Shown: in pieces, positions 1 through 8,538 of the stretch
How the letters are laid out: each line of letters begins with the position of its first letter
Numbering within the stretch: position 1 is the first letter of the stretch
Source of the DNA: Bacteroidia bacterium
Lineage (GTDB): Bacteria; Bacteroidota; Bacteroidia; M30B66
Direction of reading: 5' to 3'
Assembly (NCBI GenBank): GCA_018401705.1
Contig: JAGYKL010000021.1
Location: forward strand, 1 to 57,939
DNA length: 57,939 nucleotides
The notes under the pieces: generated by a model
Databases searched by the model: none
Seen by the model: the letters and a program-made list of their open reading frames with translations, nothing else
What the model was told of the DNA's origin: nothing
Program-made: the position numbers and the translations under genes

Positions 1-381
1 CCCATCATTAAAAGTCAAAGATAAATCCAAGCTTTTATTGCATCAGAAAAAGATAAATCTTTATATCTGGACCATTATTTTGATCGTTTCAAACAAGTAA
101 AGAACATTGCAACCATCTGCTTCTTCAAAGGTGGAAAAAAATTGGTTTCAGGCAAGAAAAAACACACTGTACTTTTCAACCTGATTTGAACAGAGTTATG
201 AACCTGAGACTCAGTCTGAATGACTTGCCATAGTCAAATAATCAATTTTTAGCCTAGCTTATTAACCGGCTGTTAATAAACTGAAAGTGAATAAGTCCGT
301 GGTATTAAATCATTTAAGAATGCATTTTCTTCCCAATTTAATCTCTCATACCTTTGTAAACAGAATCAAAACACAATTCGT
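1..381. other. Upstream region without a recognisable gene
   Basis: No convincing coding frame is seen on either strand; the longest open stretch is about 32 codons at the very left edge (positions 2-100) and has no family signature, although it could be the tail of a gene lying outside the window. An 11-bp direct repeat AAAGATAAATC occurs at 17-27 and 49-59. The right end holds the ybaB promoter box, listed separately. Because other parts of the window carry indel patches, a damaged gene here cannot be excluded. Confidence 0.5.
349..356 (+). promoter_or_regulatory. Bacteroidota -7 box (TACCTTTG) for ybaB
   Basis: TACCTTTG matches the TAnnTTTG consensus of the Bacteroidota housekeeping sigma factor and lies 25 nt before the ybaB ATG. 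No clear -33 TTG is present at the usual spacing. Confidence 0.55.
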
Positions 382-672
382 ATGTTCGACAAATTGAATG
401 CAATGAAGCAGCAGATGGAAGATTTGAAATCTCAAATGGATAATCTGAGCATTACTGAATCTGTCCAAAATGGTGATGTTCAAGTTTCTGCAAACGGCAA
501 CGGTAGAATTATTGGTATTTCTCTTAATCCAGAGTGGCTAAAATCCTGCGAAGCTGAAGAAGCTGAAGAAATTATTCTTTTAGCAGTTAATAGAGCTGTT
601 GAGAAAGCATCAGCTGCTCATGCAGCGGAAATGCAGAAAATGGCTGGTGGATTATTGCCTGGAATGTTCTGA
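382..672 (+). CDS. ybaB: YbaB/EbfC family nucleoid-associated protein
   Basis: A 96-residue protein with the YbaB/EbfC build: an N-terminal helix rich in Gln/Met/Lys (FDKLNAMKQQMEDLKSQMDN), a central sheet with the typical N-G-R-I-I-G-I-S-L pattern, and a C-terminal helix ending in a Met/Gly-rich tail (KMAGGLLPGMF). The family forms small dimers that bind DNA and associate with the nucleoid. Length is normal. A TAnnTTTG box sits 25 nt upstream, so the gene is probably transcribed alone; the usual partners dnaX and recR are not seen in the window. Its last 21 bp overlap the 3' end of the convergent glycosyltransferase gene. Family assignment is firm; the cellular role is inferred from homologues. 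Confidence 0.9.
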   Translation: MFDKLNAMKQQMEDLKSQMDNLSITESVQNGDVQVSANGNGRIIGISLNPEWLKSCEAEEAEEIILLAVNRAVEKASAAHAAEMQKMAGGLLPGMF

Positions 673-1962
673 TATTTCATTCATAAACTCAGCAAGAATC
701 TTTGCTTGCTTTTGCCGGCTGAAAAGAGAAGTGTAATGCTCATCTGGTTTAATCTCTGAATACTCTCCTTTAAGGTATTTCGAAAAGAGCTTATTTAGAA
801 CCTCAAAAGCTTGTGAATTACTGTATGCAATATGACCTAAGTTATAGGGCTCAAACGTACGATCTAAAATGTCTTTATCGCCAGGACAAATAAGAACCGG
901 TTTTCTTAATCCAAGATATTCATAGATTTTACTCGATGGAATACCAATAGCTCCTTTATGCGAAACCATCAGAAGAAGATGCGCTTTTGCTTGAATTTCT
1001 AATACCTCCTTGCGGGATATTCTTTCGGTTAATTCCATAACATCCTCATAGCCTTTCATGTATTCCATTACACGTTCTGCCACATGCTTGAGAAATAGAA
1101 TTCCAGGGAATCGCATTTTGATTCTGTTACGATTGTCTGGATTTTCATCAACAAGCTTCTTGAATGCATCCAGAAACACTTCAATCTCCTGCGATGGATA
1201 AAGCATCCCGTTGTAAACAACGGTGAAATCTTCTTCAAGCTTTAAGTCCCTGAAAACCTTTAGGTCTTCTTCAAAATAACCATTTAGAATAACCGTCCCC
1301 GGTTTACCGGTAAACTCAGAAATCTTTTTTACATAATAAGGTGAAACAGAAGTTATTGCTTCAGCTGTTCCTACCCACTTTTTTTCACTTCTAATCTCAA
1401 GTTTTTTCAATAAACCATCGGCAAAGCCTCTGCTATGGTTCACTTCACTTGTATTCCAATCATCACGATAATCGGCAATCCATTTAATTCCTGTGTTTTT
1501 ATGAAGCAAAGCACCAAACCTAAATAGCTCAAAAGGATTTCCAGTCACAATTATCATGTCAACATCCTTATGCTTTTTGCAAAATTCGAGTGAATAATCG
1601 TAAAGGTTTGAATAAGCAATTACTCTATTTGTAAAGTGATGAAGCAGTAATTCTGCAAGTGATAAAAATTTTCTAGCTAGATTATACTTGTTCTTTCCAT
1701 GACGTGAGAACATTCTGTCGCGCAAATTCCCCTTAAAAGGTAAATAATGAGCTTCATAATCTTCGTTTTTATCAATCACCAAATCTTTTCCTGAATCATG
1801 ATGCATATCGTCTGGCCCTCCAATATGATGCTCCCAGTTTCGGGTAATCACAATAGGATCCCAGCCTTCTGCTTTAAGACATTTTGCCCAGCCAAAACTT
1901 CTCTGTGATGCAGTAAGTTGACAAGGAGGGAAGAAATAAGAAAGAATAACTACCTTTTTCAT
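652..1962 (-). CDS. Glycosyltransferase (GT4-like)
   Basis: A 436-residue cytosolic protein that starts with the beta-strand and loop of a GT-B fold (MKKVVILSYFFPPC), has an acceptor-side motif around ADYRDDWN, and ends with a donor-side segment PSSKIYEYLGLRKPVL in which the nucleotide-sugar-binding Glu lies in the IYEYL stretch. This matches GT4-type transferases of envelope polysaccharide synthesis. Its start codon overlaps the stop of the upstream glycosyltransferase by 4 bp (ATGA), so the two are co-transcribed and likely act on the same glycan. Its 3' end overlaps ybaB on the other strand by 21 bp. Donor and acceptor sugars cannot be read from the sequence. Confidence 0.85.
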   Translation of the reverse strand: MKKVVILSYFFPPCQLTASQRSFGWAKCLKAEGWDPIVITRNWEHHIGGPDDMHHDSGKDLVIDKNEDYEAHYLPFKGNLRDRMFSRHGKNKYNLARKFLSLAELLLHHFTNRVIAYSNLYDYSLEFCKKHKDVDMIIVTGNPFELFRFGALLHKNTGIKWIADYRDDWNTSEVNHSRGFADGLLKKLEIRSEKKWVGTAEAITSVSPYYVKKISEFTGKPGTVILNGYFEEDLKVFRDLKLEEDFTVVYNGMLYPSQEIEVFLDAFKKLVDENPDNRNRIKMRFPGILFLKHVAERVMEYMKGYEDVMELTERISRKEVLEIQAKAHLLLMVSHKGAIGIPSSKIYEYLGLRKPVLICPGDKDILDRTFEPYNLGHIAYSNSQAFEVLNKLFSKYLKGEYSEIKPDEHYTSLFSRQKQAKILAEFMNEISEHSRQ

Positions 1963-3026
1963 TGCTCAAATAGCGCTAAGAAGTTTTGACTATTTGATTG
2001 CACTGAATAAAAGTTTTCGATTTTTATTCTGGTGTTTTTGCTCACTTCTTCTAAAAGTGTTTGATTACTCATGAGTTCTTCAAGTGCGCTTTTCCAATCT
2101 TCGGGACTTTGACAAATGAAGCCATTTACTTTATTATCTACCACTTTTGTATTTACTCCAACAGGTGAAACCAATGCTGGTATGCCCAAAGACATATATT
2201 GAAGTGCCTTAAATCCACATTTTCCTTTCGCCCATTTATCATCTAAAAGTGGCATTACTCCAACATTAAAACTGAGTAAATCTTCAATCTCCGTTTCTTT
2301 TTTCCATTTAACGAACCTTAGAGATTCTAATTCCATATCAGGCGGCAAATCAGAAATTACCCTGAACTCAAATTTAAAATTCGATTCTAGCTCCTTCAGA
2401 ACCGGCAGTATTTCATTTATATACCTAACTGTAGAATGAGAGCCAGTCCAGCCAATTACAAATGGCTTATCAGCTTGGTCTTTTTGTTTATTGTGAAGAT
2501 TTAAGGTGTCGATAGTTGTTGGATTATAAACAACCGATTTATTGTATTGCTTGGCATATTCGCATAAGTAATCATTACCGCAAGAGACTTTCCATGCCAA
2601 TTTGCAAATTCTTTTCACGTTTGAATATCCCTTCAGAAATGAAAAAAAACTATTTGCTTCCGAATAATTGGGAATCCAGATTGCATCATCAAAATCGTAA
2701 ACTATTTTTTTCTTCAACCAGCGAGAAGCAAAGTATTCGAAAAATGCCGGGCCAATTGGAGTTGCTTCTCTATGAATAAATATGTAATCAAAAGACTTAA
2801 GCTTGAAAAGTAAAAGAAAGCGCTTGCAAATGCCACCTATAATTCCGGCTGCTTTCTTATGAAATTTCCCAGGTAAGTATAGGATATCCCAAATTTCATT
2901 CGATAAAAATGGCTTTATCTCATAATCAATGCCTTTTTCTTTAAGCAGATTATAATACTGCTCAAAGCGAAAGCGCTGACTAGCCGCTTTGCCTGTTGGA
3001 TAGGGAACTACAAAAAGAATCTTCAT
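1959..3026 (-). CDS. Glycosyltransferase, first gene of a two-gene unit
   Basis: A 355-residue GT-B type protein. The N-terminus MKILFVVPYPTGKAASQRFR is a typical first Rossmann strand, YDFDDAIW (around residue 110) is a signature of a Bacteroidota glycosyltransferase group, and FKALQYMSLGIPALVSPVG is the C-terminal donor-binding region. The gene has its own promoter, TTG-N18-TAGGTTTG at 3043-3071, and overlaps the next glycosyltransferase by 4 bp. The divergent neighbour encodes a nucleotide-sugar dehydratase, so all three probably serve one surface polysaccharide. Substrate unknown. Confidence 0.85.
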   Translation of the reverse strand: MKILFVVPYPTGKAASQRFRFEQYYNLLKEKGIDYEIKPFLSNEIWDILYLPGKFHKKAAGIIGGICKRFLLLFKLKSFDYIFIHREATPIGPAFFEYFASRWLKKKIVYDFDDAIWIPNYSEANSFFSFLKGYSNVKRICKLAWKVSCGNDYLCEYAKQYNKSVVYNPTTIDTLNLHNKQKDQADKPFVIGWTGSHSTVRYINEILPVLKELESNFKFEFRVISDLPPDMELESLRFVKWKKETEIEDLLSFNVGVMPLLDDKWAKGKCGFKALQYMSLGIPALVSPVGVNTKVVDNKVNGFICQSPEDWKSALEELMSNQTLLEEVSKNTRIKIENFYSVQSNSQNFLALFEQ

Positions 3027-3042
3027 ACCAATTTCGGCTGTG

Positions 3043-3071
3043 CAAACCTAAAGAATTTACGGTAAGCACAA
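3043..3071 (-). promoter_or_regulatory. Promoter TTG-N18-TAGGTTTG of the glycosyltransferase pair
   Basis: Read on the minus strand, TTG (3071-3069) is followed after 18 bp by TAGGTTTG (3050-3043), a full match to the Bacteroidota -33/-7 promoter. The ATG at 3026 lies 16 nt beyond the box. Confidence 0.65.
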
Positions 3072-3153
3072 TCATTTACTTGTCTAAGTTTACAATTGTC
3101 TGATAATGTTTAACTTGATATTTAATGTGTATAATTCTAGCTTGAAAATTAAT

Positions 3154-3161
3154 TATCTTTG
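3154..3161 (+). promoter_or_regulatory. -7 box TATCTTTG directly before a start codon
   Basis: TATCTTTG matches TAnnTTTG and ends only 5 nt before the ATG at 3167, so transcription would start at or next to the A of the start codon. No good -33 TTG is seen at normal spacing. Confidence 0.5.
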
Positions 3162-3166
3162 CATTC

Positions 3167-5041
3167 ATGCCTTTTAGCAAGCACAACACGCCGGTCTGGA
3201 TAATATTTCTTGGCGATATGTTTTTATCGTTTATGGCAATCTGGATAGCATATTTGCTCAGATTCAATTTCAACATTCCCTATGCTGAAGTAAAAACTTT
3301 GCCCTTAATTATAACACTGGTTTTAATTGGTAGAGCAATTAGTACACTCGTCTTTCAAACTCATCGTGGTATTATTCGATTCACAAATACTAAAGATGTA
3401 GAAAGAATATTCATATCAGTTGCACTTGTCTCTGCGCTCTTTTTGATAATTAATCCTGTCATGTTTTGGATTAGACAGGTTTACTTAATTCCTTATTCAA
3501 TTATCATTATCGACGGAATCCTTTGTGTTTTCCTTATGGTTACTGCTCGATTTGTTGTTAAAGCTTTTGTTCAAGAGCTTAATACAGGTAAAAAGGAAAA
3601 GTTTAAAGTGCTAATTTACGGTGCCGGTGATACAGGATTACTTGCAAAACGAGCTATTGAACGCGATGCTGGTGCTAAGTACAAAGTCCTTAATTATATC
3701 GACGATAATCCTCAGAAAGTTGGTAAAAAGGTTCAGGGTATTTTTATAAAATCTGGAGCTGATCTCCAGGAAATGCTCATTCATCAAAATATTAAACTTC
3801 TAATTCTTGCAACAGAGACAATTGCCCCAGCAAAAAAGCAGCAGGTTATTGATATTTGTCTAGCTAACAATACCAGAATTTATAATGTTCCTCCTGTGAA
3901 AAGGTGGATTAATGGAGAGTTAAGTTTCAAGCAGATTAAGAAAATTGATGTAAAGGATTTACTTGAAAGAGACCCCATTAGGCTTGACACTAAACTTATA
4001 GAAGAGAATTTAACCGGTAAAACAGTTATTGTTACAGGAGCTGCTGGCTCTATTGGCAGTGAAATGGTTAGGCAGATCCTTCCTTTTAAACCTGCCAAAC
4101 TTGTTTTACTGGATCAAGCCGAGAGTCCGCTCTATGAGCTTGAAAGAGAGCTGCTTGATGAAAGAAATGTTTCTTGTGTAGAAGTGGTGATTGGGGATAT
4201 TAGAAGCAAGGAGCGCATGGAAAGGGTGTTTGCTCATTTTAAGCCAAAAGTGGTTTTTCATGCAGCCGCATATAAACATGTGCCTCTTATGGAAAGTAAT
4301 CCTTCCGAAGCTCTTCTTACAAATGTGCATGGAACACGTGTTCTGGCTGACTTGTCTTGCCAATTTAAGGTTGAAAAGTTTGTAATGGTTTCTACTGATA
4401 AAGCAGTGAATCCAACCAATGTGATGGGCGCTTCTAAACGAATTGCAGAGATTTATGTGCAGTCTCTTGGTCAGGTTTGCGAAACCAAATTTATTACCAC
4501 ACGTTTCGGAAATGTGCTTGGCTCTAATGGCTCTGTAATTCCAATTTTCAAAAAACAAATTGAAAGAGGAGGCCCTGTAACGGTTACACATCCAGATATT
4601 AACCGGTTCTTTATGACCATTCCAGAAGCATGTCAATTAGTGCTTGAGGCTGGAACTATTGGGGAAGGAGGGGAAATATTTCTGTTTGATATGGGACAAT
4701 CTATCAAGATTGTTGATTTAGTGAGAAAGATGATTAAACTCTACGGTTTAACCGTAGGAAAGGATATTGAGATCATTTACACAGGTTTAAGGCCAGGGGA
4801 GAAGCTTTATGAAGAATTGCTAAATGATGCTGAAAATACTATTCCAACTCACCATCCTCAAATTATGAAGGCTAGAGTTCAGGAGCAGGATCATGAAATG
4901 GTGAAGCTTCTTATTAATGATTTAATTAATATGTTCCCTGCTCAAGATAACGCCGGAATTGTTAAGAAAATGAAAGCTCTGCTTCCTGAATACAAAAGTA
5001 ATAATTCAATCTTCGAAGAGTTGGATAGGCCTTCATTATGA
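3167..5041 (+). CDS. FlaA1/CapD-type nucleotide-sugar 4,6-dehydratase, membrane-bound
   Basis: A 624-residue long-form polysaccharide biosynthesis protein (PglF/WbpM class). Residues 1-135 carry about four membrane helices. A first Rossmann region has YGAGDTG near 151-157, and a second complete SDR domain starts with VTGAAGSIG near 289-297. The active site STDKAVNPTNVMGASK (409-424) has Met-x3-Lys in place of the usual Tyr-x3-Lys, as in WbpM-like UDP-GlcNAc 4,6-dehydratases. FGNVLGSNGSV and RPGEKLYEEL are further family signatures. It likely makes a UDP-4-keto-6-deoxy sugar at the inner membrane for capsule or O-antigen. It overlaps the next gene by 4 bp and is divergent from two glycosyltransferases. 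The exact sugar is inferred. Confidence 0.9.
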   Translation: MPFSKHNTPVWIIFLGDMFLSFMAIWIAYLLRFNFNIPYAEVKTLPLIITLVLIGRAISTLVFQTHRGIIRFTNTKDVERIFISVALVSALFLIINPVMFWIRQVYLIPYSIIIIDGILCVFLMVTARFVVKAFVQELNTGKKEKFKVLIYGAGDTGLLAKRAIERDAGAKYKVLNYIDDNPQKVGKKVQGIFIKSGADLQEMLIHQNIKLLILATETIAPAKKQQVIDICLANNTRIYNVPPVKRWINGELSFKQIKKIDVKDLLERDPIRLDTKLIEENLTGKTVIVTGAAGSIGSEMVRQILPFKPAKLVLLDQAESPLYELERELLDERNVSCVEVVIGDIRSKERMERVFAHFKPKVVFHAAAYKHVPLMESNPSEALLTNVHGTRVLADLSCQFKVEKFVMVSTDKAVNPTNVMGASKRIAEIYVQSLGQVCETKFITTRFGNVLGSNGSVIPIFKKQIERGGPVTVTHPDINRFFMTIPEACQLVLEAGTIGEGGEIFLFDMGQSIKIVDLVRKMIKLYGLTVGKDIEIIYTGLRPGEKLYEELLNDAENTIPTHHPQIMKARVQEQDHEMVKLLINDLINMFPAQDNAGIVKKMKALLPEYKSNNSIFEELDRPSL

Positions 5042-5457
5042 ATAAACATTCAACAAACATTCAAATTAGATTTGCCGATTGTGATATGCTTGGCCATGTG
5101 AATAATGCAAAATTTGCGACTTACATGGAAATAGCCCGCGTTCAAATGGTTGAAGATTGGATTGAAACTGCAAAGGACTGGTCTGAAACCGGTATTTTAC
5201 TCGCATCAATTACAATCAACTTTCTCTCACCAATCTTACTCAACGATAAGTTAAGAATAGATTCTTGTGTATCTAGCATTGGTAACAAAAGCTTTAAGAT
5301 GGATTACGACTTTGTGGTGGATAGCCCTGAAGGTGATGTTATTAAAGCATCTGGCTCAACCATTTTGGTATACTTTCATTATCAGAAGAAAGTAACGATT
5401 CCAGTACCCGATGAGTGGAGACAAAAAATTAATCTCCTTCAAGAAACCAATTTTTAA
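5038..5457 (+). CDS. Acyl-CoA thioesterase, 4HBT hotdog family
   Basis: A 139-residue single hotdog domain. RFADCDMLGHVNNAKFATYM near residues 11-30 is the conserved 4HBT/YbgC-FadM motif, with the catalytic Asp in DMLGHVNN. The following GILLASITINFLSPI and SIGNKSFKMDYDF stretches fit the central helix and beta-sheet. Such enzymes hydrolyse acyl-CoA thioesters in the cytosol; the acyl chain is not predictable. The ATG overlaps the stop of the dehydratase gene by 4 bp, so translation is probably coupled, but a functional link to sugar synthesis is not obvious. Confidence 0.85.
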   Translation: MNKHSTNIQIRFADCDMLGHVNNAKFATYMEIARVQMVEDWIETAKDWSETGILLASITINFLSPILLNDKLRIDSCVSSIGNKSFKMDYDFVVDSPEGDVIKASGSTILVYFHYQKKVTIPVPDEWRQKINLLQETNF

Positions 5458-5521
5458 TCTCAATCATTCGCATTTAAAACATTTGTTGCTTGTTTTTGTT
5501 AATTCCAAATATTCTAAAAAA

Positions 5522-6091
5522 ATGAAGTTATATTTAATTACAATTCTAACTGTAGCTGCTTTAATCAGTTGCGCTAGAGTAGAAAGTAGGCCAGCTAACT
5601 TATCAACTGATACTATGAATACAAGTTCTTTTTATGACTTTTCAATGAAATCCATAGATGGTGATGTAATTGATTTCAGTCAATTTAAAGGAAAGAAAGT
5701 CTTAATCGTGAACACTGCATCTAAATGTGGTTACACTCCGCAATACAAAGAATTGCAGGAGCTTCATGAAAAACATGGCGATAAGCTTACAATTATTGGT
5801 TTTCCGGCCAATGATTTTGGCGGTCAAGAGCCAGGCTCAAATGAAGATATAAAGAGCTTTTGCTCAAAAAATTACGGTGTTACTTTCCTAATGATGGAGA
5901 AAATTAGTGTTGCCGGAGGAGATATGCCACCGCTTTATAAATGGTTAAGTCAAAGACAGCTTAATGGTTGGAATGATGAAGCTCCTTCTTGGAATTTCTG
6001 TAAGTATTTGATTAGTGAAGATGGTAAACTTCTGAACTTCTTCAATTCTTCAGTTAAGCCTATGAGCAAGTCTATTCTTGACGCTATTTAA
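5522..6091 (+). CDS. Glutathione peroxidase-type thiol peroxidase, predicted lipoprotein
   Basis: I place the start at 5522, not at an upstream in-frame start at 5411, because it gives a clean lipoprotein signal (MKLYLITILTVAALISC) with the lipobox Cys at residue 17; the mature enzyme would sit in the periplasm on a membrane. The GPx tetrad is present: peroxidatic Cys in NTASKCGYTPQY, Gln in FGGQEPG, and Trp-Asn in SWNFCKYL. The common FPCNQF segment reads FPANDF, so that Cys is absent; a Cys in SFCSKNYG may be the resolving residue. It reduces hydroperoxides, in bacteria usually with thioredoxin-like donors. Length (189 aa) is normal. Confidence 0.9.
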   Translation: MKLYLITILTVAALISCARVESRPANLSTDTMNTSSFYDFSMKSIDGDVIDFSQFKGKKVLIVNTASKCGYTPQYKELQELHEKHGDKLTIIGFPANDFGGQEPGSNEDIKSFCSKNYGVTFLMMEKISVAGGDMPPLYKWLSQRQLNGWNDEAPSWNFCKYLISEDGKLLNFFNSSVKPMSKSILDAI

Positions 6092-6108
6092 TAGTACACT
6101 TTCATATA

Positions 6109-8538
6109 ATGAGTTCCCGTTTTTCTGAGGTAAATAAGTGGTTTGCTCAGAAAAATTGGAACTCATTTCCTTTTCAGCAAGATTGCTGGAATGCAATTCT
6201 ATCCTCCGAACAAGGCTTGTTGAATGCGCCAACTGGAAGTGGAAAGACCTATGCTTTGTTTATAGGTTTCTTGCTTAAAGCAAGTCAACTAAAGTCAAAT
6301 AGTAAAGGACTCAAAGTAATTTGGATTACGCCTCTTCGTGCCTTATCGGCGGATATTGCCGCGGCTATGACCGAGGCAGTTCTAGCCCTGCAGCCCACTT
6401 GGACTGTTGCCCTTAGAAACGGTGACACAAAAGCTTCTGAGCGAGCCAAACTCAAAACCAATCCGCCCGACGTTCTTGTAACTACACCTGAAAGTCTACA
6501 TTTAATGTTGGCTTCTAAAAACAACGGGCTCACGTTTAAGCATTTAGAAGCAATTGTAATTGACGAATGGCATGAGTTGGCAGCAGGGAAAAGAGGTGTT
6601 CAAGTAGAACTTGCTTTGAGTAGGTTAAGATCGCTTCGGCCTCAACTTAGAACTTGGGGTATTTCAGCCACCATCGGGAATCTTGAAGAAGCTGCAGCAG
6701 TTTTATTTGGCTCAAGTGAAGCTTACAGGATAATTAAAGCTGATATTCATAAGATACCAGAAGTATTACCTGTAATTCCCAATGAAATTGAGCGTTTCCC
6801 ATGGGCTGGTCATCTTGGAATTCACCTTTTGCCAAAAGCTCTGGAAATCATAGAAGAATCTGAGAGTGTTTTGATTTTCACAAATACTCGATCACAGGCA
6901 GAGATTTGGTATCGCGAATTGCTTGAAGCTGGCCCTCACCTGGCTGGCCTTATTGCCATGCACCATGGCTCTATTGATAAAGAATTAAGACTTTGGGTTG
7001 AGGACGCTTTGCACAAAGGAATGCTCAAAGTTGTAGTTTGCACTTCAAGTCTCGATTTGGGTGTTGATTTTCACCCTGTCGATACAATTATTCAAGTAGG
7101 TAGCCCCAAAGGTGTAGCACGGTTTCTTCAACGAGCAGGTAGGTCAGGTCATAGACCGGGTCAAACGAGTAAAATTTGGTTTTTGCCAACTCATGGACTT
7201 GAATTAATAGAATGTGCCGCTTTGCGGGAAGCTATCATAAGTAACAAGATGGAAGCCCGTAAACCTCTCAAAATGAGCTTTGATGTTTTGGTTCAATATC
7301 TTGTTACTCTTGCTGTTGGCGATGGATTTTATCCAGATGAAGTATTTCAGGAAGTGAGGTCCACTTCCTGCTACAGAAACATTACTATTGAAGAATGGAA
7401 TTGGGTGCTGAGTTTCATTTCCACCGGAGGTGAAGCTCTTCAGGCTTATCCTGAATATGCTCGAGTCGAAATAGATGAAACAGGCAAGTTCCTCGTTACA
7501 AACCGCAGAACGGCTATGCGGCATCGAATGCATATAGGCACTATCGTTGGCGATGTTCTCATGAAAGTAGGTTATCGAAATGGAGGAACTTTAGGCCATG
7601 TTGAAGAGTCATTTATTTCGAAACTCAAACCGGGTGATGTTTTCTGGTTTGGAGGAAAAGCACTCGAATTGCTTCATGTAAGAGACATGAAAGCTGTGGT
7701 TCAAAAGGCAAAATCTCAAAAGGGCGTAGTTCCGCAGTGGATGGGTGGCCGGATGTTATGGTCATCAGAGCTTTCTGCTGGAGTTAGGTCAAAATTGGGC
7801 GAAGTCAATCGTAAGGAAATTCACGATGAAGAACTCATTCACTTAAAACCTCTGTTTGATGTTCAAAGACTAAGATCAAGGATTCCAAGCGAAAATCAAT
7901 TTCTGATTGAGCAGCTTAAAAGTCGCGATGGTTATCATTTGTTTTTTTATCCTTTCGAAGGAAGATATATTCACGAAGGCCTTGCTGCTCTTATCGCTTG
8001 GAGGATTTCTCGTTTGACGCCTATTTCTTTTTCCTTAGCTATGAATGATTATGGTTTTGAATTGCTAAGCAATCAGCCGGTGCCTCTCATGGAAGCCTTG
8101 GAGGAAGACCTGTTTCGGGTTGATAATCTTCATGAAGATATTGAACAGAGTGTAAACGCCACCGAATTGGCTCGACGCGTGTTTAGAGATATTGCTTCCA
8201 TCTCAGGCCTTGTCTTTAAAGGTTTTCCAGGAAAATTGATTGGAAACAAGCACTTACAAAACTCCTCGAGATTGATGTTTGATGTTTTCTCTTCGTATGA
8301 TGAGGGTAATCTACTGCTCAAACAAGCCTATCAAGAAGTTTATAGCTCGCAGCTTGAAGAACAGCGACTTTTTGATGCACTAAAGAGGATTAACTCACAA
8401 GAAATAATTCTTGTTGAGCTCGAAAAACCAAGTCCTTTCTCTTTCCCAATCTTGGTAGATCGTTTAAGAGGTTCACTTAGCAGTGAAACTTTAGAAGATA
8501 GAGTGAAAAGAATGCAAGTGAATTTGGAAAAGAATTAA
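6109..8538 (+). CDS. Ligase-associated-type DEXH box DNA helicase (Lhr-like)
   Basis: An 809-residue superfamily 2 helicase. Walker A is APTGSGKT near residue 40-47, motif II is DEWH (152-155), motif III is SATIGN (186-191), and the second RecA domain ends with QRAGRSGHRPGQ (motif VI). The C-terminal half is the Lhr-core-like region. Length and architecture fit the bacterial ligase-associated DNA damage response helicase, a relative of archaeal Hel308/Lhr that usually sits beside an ATP-dependent DNA ligase, an exonuclease and a phosphoesterase. None of those partners is adjacent here. The gene follows the peroxidase by 17 nt. Its stop codon shares a TTAA palindrome with the stop of the convergent downstream gene. 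Confidence 0.88.
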   Translation: MSSRFSEVNKWFAQKNWNSFPFQQDCWNAILSSEQGLLNAPTGSGKTYALFIGFLLKASQLKSNSKGLKVIWITPLRALSADIAAAMTEAVLALQPTWTVALRNGDTKASERAKLKTNPPDVLVTTPESLHLMLASKNNGLTFKHLEAIVIDEWHELAAGKRGVQVELALSRLRSLRPQLRTWGISATIGNLEEAAAVLFGSSEAYRIIKADIHKIPEVLPVIPNEIERFPWAGHLGIHLLPKALEIIEESESVLIFTNTRSQAEIWYRELLEAGPHLAGLIAMHHGSIDKELRLWVEDALHKGMLKVVVCTSSLDLGVDFHPVDTIIQVGSPKGVARFLQRAGRSGHRPGQTSKIWFLPTHGLELIECAALREAIISNKMEARKPLKMSFDVLVQYLVTLAVGDGFYPDEVFQEVRSTSCYRNITIEEWNWVLSFISTGGEALQAYPEYARVEIDETGKFLVTNRRTAMRHRMHIGTIVGDVLMKVGYRNGGTLGHVEESFISKLKPGDVFWFGGKALELLHVRDMKAVVQKAKSQKGVVPQWMGGRMLWSSELSAGVRSKLGEVNRKEIHDEELIHLKPLFDVQRLRSRIPSENQFLIEQLKSRDGYHLFFYPFEGRYIHEGLAALIAWRISRLTPISFSLAMNDYGFELLSNQPVPLMEALEEDLFRVDNLHEDIEQSVNATELARRVFRDIASISGLVFKGFPGKLIGNKHLQNSSRLMFDVFSSYDEGNLLLKQAYQEVYSSQLEEQRLFDALKRINSQEIILVELEKPSPFSFPILVDRLRGSLSSETLEDRVKRMQVNLEKN

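Noticed and set aside
2-124. Possible C-terminal fragment of a gene at the left edge
   Set aside because: Only about 32 codons are open and no motif is visible; kept as an unassigned region.
2516-2779. 87-codon open frame on the plus strand
   Set aside because: It is the shadow of the glycosyltransferase gene on the other strand.
4106-4636. 176-codon open frame antisense to the dehydratase gene
   Set aside because: The sense frame holds the complete SDR catalytic core; the antisense product has no recognisable pattern.
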